A DNA stretch of 64,000 nt from Rhynchonema sp. JSB1_4 (Eukaryota; Nematoda; Chromadorea; Monhysterida; Xyalidae). Shown piece after piece: positions 12,372-24,300 of this stretch; the stretch's first letter is position 1; every line of letters starts with the position of its first letter. Below the pieces are notes generated by a model. The model was given only the letters and a program-made list of their open reading frames with translations. It was not told where the DNA came from and searched no databases. The stretch is taken from assembly GCA_030248065.1 (NCBI GenBank), contig JASAMV010008366.1, forward strand, positions 1-64,000, read 5' to 3'. A program made the translations under genes and the position numbers.

Positions 12372-15350
12372 TTTTTGTAGATTGGCAGGATCTTTTTTAT
12401 AGTGAATTTATTATGTCTGAAATAAGGAGGTCCTTCAATTTTCAGCGACAATCTGAAATCTGCAGATTTTGGGCACCAGGGCGAAGAAAATGGTCTGCCA
12501 CATAATATGATATGGCACAATGGCGCTCAATTTGTTGTAGAGTAAATCAACTTGAACTTCGGCCCTTGACACGATAAATGGATTTTACAACATACTTGCA
12601 TTGACATGACATACACACAACTTTGAACATCCATTCAGTTTTTCGTATCAACGGAAATGGAAAGTTTCTCACATGTTGTGAGTGAAAGTGTGTGAACATA
12701 CTCTCAAACGTTGTGTAAAATGCAATAATCATCCAATGTGTGGAAAAGTCAATTTTTTTCGTCACATAATAAAAATATTTTTGGTCGCCACATATCTGCG
12801 CCTGTCTGCGTATGATGTTTCTGTGAAGTTTCCCAGCACGTTGTCGTTGTTTGTGAATTATGATGTTTTAGAACCTTGGTTGTGCTTGGAGGGATAACTT
12901 TGACTTCACACAGCTGTTTCGTTGGTTCGATTCTCTTGCTTCAATCTTATTGACTGATCCTTTTTATCACAGACATGCTGGACCAAGAGTGTTGGCAAGA
13001 AGACCGGACAGGTCCGAGCACCTAGTTTCACACTGTCAATCACATGCATGCAGTCCTGCTGACGTCTCTATGAAACCATAATATTTTTGTATACAATCGA
13101 TATTACACACACGCAACAATAAAACCAACTATGTCGACAATAACAAAGTGTTGACGTCTCTGTGTTGTTGGTCGCCGTCCCAAAGTTCGAAACTTGAAAG
13201 TTCCGAATCCTATTAGCGAATAATGTTTCAGAACTGGAACTTAATTTGCGAACAGGTAATTGTGCTTTTTGAGTGGGTGTCTAATGTGGGCTAAACATTT
13301 TCACCTGCGGGCTCACTGTCATGACTGGCCCTGAAAAACTCGAGTGAAACAAGAAAGCACTGCACCCATAATAAAAAATTCCAAGCGTAGCCTCAAATAT
13401 AGACAAAAGGTAAAAATAATTTGAGTGACACGCTAAATTATGCTCTCAGTTTGTTGGGGCCACAATATAAAAAAGTATTGTGCCGAAAACGCACGCACTG
13501 ACCTACCATACCGAACGAAGGCACGTCCATCAACCTCTTTACGAGTTATTTTGGCGGTCAGACCAACTCGCGATTTTGGAAAATTGGTCCAACATAGAAA
13601 AAGGTTCTTGGATCGGGTTTCGTCAGCCAGGAGGTGATCGCGATTACTCGTTTGGCCATGGGACTGAGTGGAAGTTCGACTAAGGGCCAGTGGTTAATAA
13701 AAAAATTTTTTATTCAAACCCCATTTTTTAAAAAAAAAATTTTTTTTTAATTTAAAAAATTTTTTTTTATTCCAGCCAAAAACTGCCAGAAACGAAAAAA
13801 ACTGAGCTCTAAAGCAAAAAATAGTGGCATTTTTCTTCCATAACATGTGGTAAGTGCATATAAAGCACTCACGACACGAAAACAATACTAAACAATGGTC
13901 AATGAGTACCAACAGTAGTCAGGTACACACCCGTACACTTCTCCCCCACGTGGTGTGGGTGCCTTGGTGTGGCTTTGTGACACTCAAGACGGTAAATTTG
14001 GGTGAAACTATTGCCTCTTGGTACACGACCAATGCAAATATGTGACAAACAGTGTAAATATAGAGTGAGTATCACACCGAATCACTGCTTTCGGGTCTGT
14101 TGCATGGATAAATGCATGCCCACCCAGTCACATGTACATGTGTAATCATATGAGAGGCCATGTGACTGTGTGCACTATGTCTAGATGCCACAAAACAACG
14201 ATTATGGCACCCAATACACCCATGGTAGGGTCGGGTGATGTTAACAGTAGCAATTTTTATGCAAAAAAAGGCACTTTTAGAGCAAAAAAATAGAGAAATT
14301 TTCGAATTTTGAAATAATAAAAAAAATTTTTTTTTAACTTTTGGAACGAATTTTTTTTTAAAAAACCACTGCCAAGGGCCCTTGAGAACCGTTCACGTCG
14401 GCACAAATTAAGAGGCGCAGAAATATGAAAATACCTATTCGAAAGAAAATTTAGACGGATTCGAATTACGGGGTGGGATGTCTGAACGTCAAAATTCAAT
14501 GCAATAAATGAGAAAATTTGTTTTTAATCGGCGAATTTCAGGTGAAAATTAAAACTCTGTGCCTTCGAATTTTGAAGGGTTTCATTGCTATAAATCTCGA
14601 TAACTACATTGATGTTTTTCAACTTAGTGGGCTTTTTTGCATTGTGTTTTCATGGATTATTGCTCTTATCTGAGTTTCTTCCATTAATCGGCTGCTTCGC
14701 ACTACACTTGGTTGTGTTCTCAATTACACAGATGGTGTGGTAAACCGTCCTTGCTGCCGGGATTGGCTCAAACACGATGTGAAAAATCGTTAGAAAACAA
14801 ATATTTATCATTATCCAGTTATCTTAAAAACAACAGCGAGCATAAATTTTTTACTGCACGAATTTGATGTTCATAAAAAAACAATTGGTAGAAGATAAAG
14901 CTGTAGGTGAAGCAAACAGCAACAGGTATAATCAGGACGCATACCCAGTGAACAGATACAAGGAGAAGACAAAAAAGAACCAGTGCACAAATGTCAGGAA
15001 ACGCATTTCACATTATCTTGAAACGATTGTCGGCAAATTGTTTTGGCGTCAACCCAGTGTTAAAGAGAATTTCTTACGTGCACTTGATATTCCGACGCCA
15101 AAACATGTCACGTGACCGGCTACGTGCAGGGTGGGTGGATGACCATATAATTTCTCTTTATTTTTATGTAATTCTTTGACATTGTAATTCTTTATGTAAT
15201 TCTAATCCTCGAAAAGCAACCCTAAGTAAGCGTATTGATGGACAATTTACACAAAATATGCAGCCCCACATATTGGACTCGAGTACTATGCCGATGCCAT
15301 GGGTAGACGCCAATAACATTGGCCCCAATGTTCATCCTCGAACCCCGAGG
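12372..15350. other. Intergenic region between the BPI-like and zinc-finger genes
   Basis: It contains the first 2.9 kb upstream of the BPI-like start and the 3' flank of the zinc-finger gene. Apart from the hAT-type element at 13688-14371 I see no gene or structured RNA. Short AT-rich frames lack support. Confidence 0.6.
13688..14371. mobile_element. hAT-type non-autonomous element, CAGTGGTTAA ends (copy 1)
   Basis: The ends are CAGTGGTTAATAAAAAAATT and the inverse AAAAAACCACTG. The flanking 8-bp duplications are CTAAGGGC and CCAAGGGC (one mismatch). The 684-bp interior matches the element at 32382-33119 almost base for base, including the CAATGGTCAATGAGTACCAA region, and encodes nothing. 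An 8-bp duplication and CAG-starting inverted ends are hAT-superfamily features. Confidence 0.88.
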
Positions 15351-18300
15351 TCAGTCAATGCAAATGAGCGTCTCTTTCGGGGTTTCATTTGACGGCGGTT
15401 GGATTGCGCTCAACGGTGTCACTGAAGATAAAGGGCTGAACTCGTTGAAGCATTTACTTGATGACAGACAAAACTACAAAATAAACGAAAAAAATTCCAC
15501 TTACAGAATCGTGTCAGCGCGGTTTGACGTTTGACAAACGCTGACAATTGCTTGGTGCTTGTGGGTCCATCAATGACAAGTTCGGAACTTTGGTCAAGCT
15601 CTGAGAGCGCTGGTGAAGTGACGCTTGAGCCCTGTGCCTTGTGACTCTGTAAAGGAACATTCCATGCAGTCCCTGCTGACAAGGAGGAGTGTTGATCAAT
15701 CTCCACGTCGGCGGATTCGAGTGGAATCGTGTTTGTTTCCTGATCATTCAAGGCCGATTCGATCTTATTTGTCCACATTTCGGGACTGGATGGTGGGCTG
15801 GTTGAGGGCGTGTCTGACTGAGCGGCAGCGGTTGATTCAGTTGAAGATGGCTTGGTGTGTATCGGTACCTGTACGCGAAATTAGCATTATGGTCGCAAGT
15901 AGGCACAGTGAGGCGGCATTATCTGAACCGACAAAAATGCATACTCTGCACAAGGTTCTCATGTGAACAACACTTACATCGATACTGGACATTTGTTCCA
16001 TGCCCTCTGGTTGCCTATTGGGTTACTGAACGTTTCGTGGTTGTGGTGGAAGCGGGTCCGTTATCTCCACTACTGTAGCTCGGTTATTGGACTGATAGCC
16101 TCCAACAAATTGAGTGACTGACAGTCAGTATCAGGTTCCCACCGACCACCAAGTCTGATATCACCGGCAAACCTTGCTCTCTGACATTATGGTATATGAA
16201 CATGAAAAATATGAAAAAGTTATACCCACCGAAATCGATGAAATCGGGTTTTCGTTCACCTTTGGATGATAAGTGAGCGAATGCGTACGACCACCGGCGT
16301 ACGTGCCGAAATAGGTTTGTGGACACAAGGTGCACTCGAATGACTTGCCCGTTGGGTCATGTGTCTGCATGTGGGAACCGACCATGTGTCGATCGCATAT
16401 TGAGCACTTTTGGAGTGACTTGGATGGTGTATCGGTTTCCTGCAGAAAATGTTTTACTTGGTGTTGCGCTTTATTTAGCAGATGATATGAGAGGAACCAA
16501 ACGACTCTGATGAGGATCACCTTTTACATTTGTCTACCATTTGTTCGGTTCGGACCGGTCATGACTTGGACACGGAAAGTTTTGTAATGAAGATATACCG
16601 AGATTTACCGATGCCACTAATTGCTCATTTTGGGCACGAGTGGAATAAGTTTCACATTGCTTGACGGAATTTGTGGAACCAGTAAATTTTGACGTACCCA
16701 TCCTTTATGAGTTTACCAGCTACTGTATATAGCGTATTTTTCGTTGCCTGTTTCGACCTGCTCTCACAGACGGCCGGTGGACCAAGTCGTTGTCAATGCA
16801 AATGCACCAGGTGGTCAGGTATAAAACTGCCCAAAAACGCACACACGCAGGTTTTAAGCTCATCACCATCATAAACATCACCCGTTGCGAACAAACCCGG
16901 CCGAGGTCAATGATTTTCACAGTGCTGTCAGTTTGATGCCACCGGTTCATATGCTCCAGGTATGTGTTGCTGCCTTTGAAGTACGTTTGCGGACATCTGC
17001 TGCATTTGTAGCGTTTGTCGGTTGGATCGTGCATTTTATCGTGAGAATTCAGTCCGATCATGAGCCGGTTGCAGATGGGACATTTGTGCAACTTGCGGAA
17101 TTTGATGACCACGCGCCCGCGCTGAGGCTGATGTTGTTTTGGGCTGTTGGATGTCAGCTTAAAAATGTGCATTTGTTGTCCATGAGCCTCGGATTAACTT
17201 TGAAGGCAAGCTCGCCCGTCATACCTAGTGCGACCACGGCTAGAGCGCGTCACTACAGTTTTTTCGGGATCGGAGACATTTGGCCGGAAGGCACTTTGCT
17301 GGCAACGCGGGTCGGGTTTGACTTGGGTTCGCCTTTCCCTAAAAATGTTTTTATACACCCATCCATGAAACCTCAGCCGCAACTGTCAATGTATGTGTCT
17401 ATGCAAAACACGCTCGTGTGTTATACACAGCCACTACGAAAGTGACGCGCTGTTGGTTCAGGATAGTGTGTAATGGGCAAATGTACTTCATGCCATACTC
17501 AAGTCAAATAATAGTCAAATCCGACTCCGACCAAACCGCCTGACTTAGCAAGCCAGCAAAGTGCATGCCGGCCATTCGCACTGACGATGACCTGTTGCAC
17601 CGCACGTCTGATGCGAATAAAACTGGCTGCGTGACTGAAGTTGAGACGCCAATCAAAACACGCTGCGCGAACATTGTCACTCTCACACTGCGTGTTGCAT
17701 ATTGACAAATTTTCGACAGAAACTACATACAGTCGATGCATGTACGCTCTTGTTGCGAGTCACTTTAGAAATTCTCAGTCTCAAAATGATCGTTTCTTTT
17801 GAATGACATACTGTATATCTCAACCTTGTGGGGGTCCCGCTGAAGATGAATGAATGTCACGCTGAAGCGATAAAAAGAGTAAAAGAAGTTCCCACCGTTA
17901 TAATCCTAGCCGATCGGTCATTGCCGTGACGTGTGCGCAAATGAACCAGACCATTCGGGTACCTCCTGATGTAATATTGCACGCACACGCTGCACTTGAA
18001 TCCCTTGTCGGTTGGATCGTGTCGTTTGTCGTGAGATGTGGCCGCTGTCATTAATCGTTTGCAAATCGCGCATTTGTGCTTGAGGCTGGTGTTGCGTCGC
18101 TCATCTGTCGCTTTCGTCCTGACCGAATTCTTTGGACGAGCCTGAAAGTACACGCACGTCAAAGCCAAACCAGATGACCCCGAACACCGCGATCTAAGCT
18201 GCCCGACAAATGCATACGCAAACGAAACCAAAAATGTTTTGCGGTTCAGAAATACAGGATATCCCCAAAGAAACCTGTCAGATTCACATATGCTTATGGA

Positions 18301-21300
18301 GATGTGTAGGAATGTGTACCAATGTGTTGTACTTATACTTGACGGAGAATGCCATATAATTCCCCCGGAAGGGACTATTTAGGATTTGCGTACGTTTTGG
18401 GATAAAATAAAATAATAGGGGACTGTTCGGGGGGACGATTTGGCATTCTCCGGTATTCTGCCACAGACCTTCATTGGCACAATACATTCGTCAGCTTCCT
18501 TGTGAAACCACTTTTTGTGCCTTCTGCCCTCGTGCGTGTTTATGAAGTACGTTTTCGGACACAAAGTGCATTTGAAGTGTTTGCTGGTTCGACTGTGCAG
18601 TTTGTCGTGAAAGGTTGCAGTCGGCATACGTCGATGACAGACTTTGCACAAAAGTGGTGTTTTGGGTGAACTGACAGCCGGTGCAGCAGTGACCGGTTGT
18701 TGTTTTGTGATCGGCTGAAAATCATGGGCCGGCATCAATCTTAACGTACCAACTGTGTCTTCCTCACGTGACTTTTTTCCATTCAGGATACTTGGAGCTG
18801 CCACCTGTATGTTACTAATTTCGATCACTGTAAAAAGTTTTCCATGCAGGTAAAATGATTTTTAAGCTGTCAAAATTAGCGGCATCAGTAATCAACCAAG
18901 ACACATGCATCGGATATGCATGATCACTGAGTTTGATACCGGACATTAATGATCAGACAAACCGTTATGCTCTAAGACAATCCGCATTGTTCACCATTTT
19001 AACATCTGTGAACAACAGCTCTTAAACACAAAATCAAAACCAAGTGGGCAAAATTGCAATCATGGAAACCAACCCGAAAACAGTCGTTTTCATCGTGGTA
19101 GCGTGCCGTATGACGCAGCGCCTCGTACTTGTACGTGAAGTACGTTTTCGGACACAAAGAACATTCTAAATGTTTATTAGTCGGATCATGCAGGTTGTCG
19201 TGTTTGTTCGCAGAAACCAGTTGATGGCCGCAGACTTTGCACGGTTCACGATAGAAGTAACTGGCTGCTTTGGTGACTGCCAAACCGATCGGTGCTTTCT
19301 TTGTTCCTTGAGTCTTGGTGTGCATCTGAATGGAAGTCAAAGATGTACATACAGTACCTATTCACCATGAGCGCTATTGTATGGGGTTGGTTTGTGATGT
19401 TGAATGGCATTGTTGGTACGATAAAACGGGGACGTATACGTACAAAACGAAATGTGCACGAAAATGACTTGTACATGGATCGAACCCAGGCTCTTTTTGC
19501 CTTTCCGGGACACTGATATCACCACAAGGCCAACAGTGGCGGATTTAGCTTTCGGCCAAGGTGCCGCGATTTGGGGGTCCTTTGCATTCTTCTGTCCGAA
19601 ATGATGCCCCCCTCAGGGGCCAGTTTGACCAAAAGGGGCCCTTAGGCCTATGCGTCCCTGGATTCGCTGAAGGCCAACGTAACAGACAAGCCATCTCTCG
19701 ATCACGAGGTGCGCAACTTGTGGTTGCCATAATGTACACTGAGCTTTACTGTCCAACAAAGTCAGCCGCGGATTGGCAAGTTAACGGTAAATTACCTACC
19801 TTTGGTACGTTAGCGATAAAAAAATGCCTACTTAGGGCGTTCACAATAAAGCGGTGAACTGTACATACCTTGAACGACACAATAGCCCCATGATTGTTGT
19901 GGTGTTGCTGTTTGTGGTATTTACCAAAGCACAAGCTAGTGAAGTACGTTTTGGGGCACACGGTGCATCTGTAGCGTTTGTGGGCGGGATTGTGCAACGA
20001 ATCATGTTGACCCGGAAACATCATCCGACGACTGCAGATGTGGCATTTCTGGGTGGCACCCAACGACTTTCGATGTGGGAAACAACGGTTTCGTGGATCG
20101 CCGACCTCGTAGGTGGTGCGGAGCTGAATAAAAAATTAACCATAGCCGTCCTATTCAAAACAGTACTATATAGTTGGAGATCGGATCGGGTCTCTGTCTT
20201 CGAAATTTTGATCGCACGAAAAACAGTCAGACGATAAGTGTGGTCAAAATTAGCGACATTAGTAAGTTGTTTCTGCCCAAATCAAAGCGAAACTGAAGTG
20301 ATCGGAATAGATCCTATCCAATTACCAAGTTTGATACAACGGCCGTTGTATTTTTTACTCAAAAAGCACAGAGCCAGGACTGAAACTCCGCAAAAATGTA
20401 GCATACTCAAAGTGAGCGTCCCCAGCAGCTGGTTGCCTGATGTTTCACACTGTTGTGGCAGTGAACAAATATAGTATGCATTGCGCATGCAGCACCCAAT
20501 AACCAAAAGCCTTTTTAACTAACATTGATCAGTTTTGCTTTCGGATGTACATCGGCCAAATGGCACCGAGCATCGGACGTTCTGTAGTATCGCCGTTCAC
20601 ATTCGCTGCATTTGTAGTTGCGGACCATAATGGATGCTTGTTGCGGCTGGGACGGTGGTTGGGAAGAGATTTTGTTTGACGCTCGCCGCCCGGTGACATG
20701 CTGAAATGGAGAAAACGAATTGAAACGGACAAAACTCACTGCTGTTACACACACCATTGAATGAAACCACAGAGTTGGTCTCCCGTCTCAAATGTTGCGA
20801 TGCTCCGATAGCTCAGCTGTTTAGCGGCGGGTTGACCGGTTGGCGAAAGGAGCTGGGTTCGAGTCCCAGTTGGAGCAATCAACTGTTTGTTCAACAGGGA
20901 ATTTGGTTTGCACGTGTTGCGCTCTTATATTGAAAAGACCGACTTTGACATTTTGAAACATTATCGTTGAGTTGAAAATCTGATCTAAACATGCTAGTCT
21001 AGTCTTCGTATAGTTTTCGCAAGAAATTAGGCACCAGCCACACCGTATAGCTTACCTTAACATCCTTGCCAGTCAGCTTGTTCTTTTTGCACTGGTTGTG
21101 CTTCATTCGATGACAGTCTTTCGTCTGTGACGCTTCATTTTGCTGTGCGAGCTGAAACTGTTTTTTGTCAGTACGTTTGGGAACAAAACGTCACGCCTTC
21201 AAAATATAGCTCGAAACACGTCATCGATGTAAAATACAATCATGCTCACACACATAAAGGCAAACTACACGAACATGAGCTCGATTTCGCAGCTCGGCAG

Positions 21301-24300
21301 ATCAGTGAAACATTCTGACGTGGCTGCTGATATGGGAAATGTTACCTACACGTTGAAGAATACAAAGTGGAGCATGACGATTTTCTCTTTCTATTCGTTT
21401 TGAATACACACTACCTTCGAAATCGGGCTCGTGTTAGTGTAGTTTGCCTTCACATACATACATGTAGCAAGAGAAGGCCGGATCCAACCAATAACCGTGT
21501 CTTGATAGTGTAATTTTTCAAATTTAGGCAAGAATTACAACTAACCGGCATTCTGACAATAGCACCTCGACCTTGATGGTGTTTCCGTCTGTGGTTGAGG
21601 CCGATACACAAATTCTTGAAGTACGCTCGTGGACACACGGTGCATTTGTAATGTTTGTTGACGGGATTGTGCAACGGATCATGTTGATTCAGAAACCTAG
21701 TTTTGAGACCACAAGTTTCGCATGTGTACAGGTAGTTTTGTCGATCGCCAATTTCGCAGTTGGTGCGCAGCTGGAAAGCAAGTGCAAGTTTAAGTCAGTG
21801 GGTATTGTCAGTCGAAGGAGTCAGTCGGGAAAAGGTCGCTCTGAATTTTGTCAACATTCTGAATTTGTAGCGCTTCATTAATACACGCGATGCCGGAGAA
21901 GGCGCAATGTTGAGAAACTCTTATGTCAAAGCCTCAAATTCCAAGCGCATCCCAAATAAAAACAGGTGACTGCAGATTTTTAGGATTGAAAAATTGTCTA
22001 CAATTTCGACTAACATTCAACAGTTTAGCTGACGGATCACATTTCCTGACGTGATCGTGCCCTGCGGTTGTCCTAGTGAACCGCAGGGCACACACACTGC
22101 ACGCGTACACTATCTGGTTCGGAACGCTTGACTGACGTAGTGGTGTTGCATTCTGGAAACGGAATTGTATCTTTTGTATTGAATCTAAAACACAGCCACC
22201 ACGGCAAGGCAGTTTTGGCTTGGCCGACAGAGGAGCGCCAATTTGACCAGCGTAAAATTTGTTCACCTGGCACAACAACACGAACAACTTCTACGCTGGG
22301 TCAACCAGTACTCCGACACTATTGCAAAACTTATGTACATACGTACATAACGGCAAGCTACACCAACACGAGCCCGATTTAGAAGGTGGTGTGTATTCAA
22401 AACGAATAGAAAGAGAAAATCATCATGCTCCACTTTGTATTCTTCAACGTGTAACATTTCCCAGATCAGCAGCCACGTATGGATGTTTCACTATTCTGCC
22501 AGCTGCGAAATCGGGCTCATGTTGGCGTAGTTTGCCTTTACATAGTTCACAAACTTGCCAGTCTACATTTATTCCAACTGCAAAAAAGTGATTAAAAAAA
22601 CAATAGTTTTTTTCCAAAAAATACAATGTCCCAATTCAATCCAATTCAACTGTATTAATTGTACAGTTGTGAGGAATGTATTATACCTATATGTATAATA
22701 CCTGTTCAGGGCCGTTTTCAGTCAGTGGTGCAATACAATCGCTTTCCGCGGCTTTGTGCACCTGTTTACGATGCGTATCGGCCGCCCATTGAATCTTGAA
22801 GTACGTTTTCGGGCAAATTGTGCATTGGAACTTCTTGCCACTTGGATCATGCAGCAAATCATGATGACTGTGACGGGCCATCATTCGATGACAGACTTTG
22901 CACTCGATACGGTACAGATTATTCTTAATGTTTTTGTTGTTGCTCACTGGCGGTGACGTCACACGATTAGCCGCTGCCTGCTGTTTATGTGCGGGAGGGA
23001 AATAAAACGGATGTTTTTCATTATTTTGATAAATTTCTTGAAAATCTCTGCACTTGTATCTCTCACTTTTTCAACTTCTGAGCATTGAAACCGAAAGCAT
23101 GAACAAACTTCTGAGCAAACAAAACATGAAACATGAAGCATGAAACGTAATTCACGCGCGGCTTCTTGCTAACCTGTTCAGCCTGACAAACTGCAACATC
23201 ACTGTTTTTCAGCAACAACGCAGATGTTTCATGCAGTTCACGGTAGCGAATCGGTAAAACTTGAGGTCGAAGAGCGCCGTGAACTTCGTCGATGTGTGCT
23301 GCGACTTGAGGCCACGTTCCGAAGAATGCCTGGAAAAAGAAAGTGACTTTCGGTCAAAGTTGCACTTCGAAAGTAGAGCGCATCAGGGGTGATTCACTCA
23401 CGGTGGTGAAAACTGCATAGTGAAGCGAAGTGACTAGTTTTAAAACAGCTTTTGGGGTCACTGGTCTGCTGTTGAACCTCCCAATAGATTGTACTAAGTA
23501 TTGATGCCAAAATGTGCATACTGTGGTTCATAAATCTCATCTGAGGTCTCGATTCACCATGTACAGGATGGACTGTGTCACCATACTGTATGTACATATT
23601 GGTTGCACAATGACTTTATAAGAATTGGTCAAATTTTTTTCCTGAATCGTAAAGAGGGAAAGTGACGGGGTGGTGACGTTGCGTTGCGTAATCGCATACA
23701 AAGCATGTCGTAAAGAGAATGTTTCAGACCTGCGCCAACGTGGTTGATCTGCTGGATTATTTTCAGGTGAAAATGTTTTGTGAGAATCGCAAATAGCGCA
23801 GTAGTTAAGAGTGACTGAACGTGAAAATCAGGATTCATTTGATGAATTCTTATATGGTCATTGTGCGACCAATACCTGTTCACATTGTGTGCACTGCATC
23901 GTTTTGTCGGCCGGATCGTGTATCGAAGCGAAATGCGATGGGGAATCGGGCTGATGACAGATTGCGCACAAAAGCGACTCTGTTGGGGTTTGCACCGGTC
24001 GCTGGTCCTGGAATACGATTCATTCGAATGTGTCAGTTGTCACCAGGAACCTTCAACAAGTGGTTTTTGTAAAAATTTTGGGGTACGGATGATTGGCGAA
24101 AACTCGGTCAACTCCGCCCGCAGCGCGTGCGGTGTGTTTTAGTGGCTTGAAAAAAATAACAGACTGAGAATTGGAATCTTTTGGGACACGCCGAAAGCTT
24201 ACGCTATTAACGATCATGTGATGCCTCAGAAGTAACCAAGTTTTTGATCAGCAAAAAATGATCATGCAAAAACAGCACCAACCAAAGGTATCGCCTTGGC

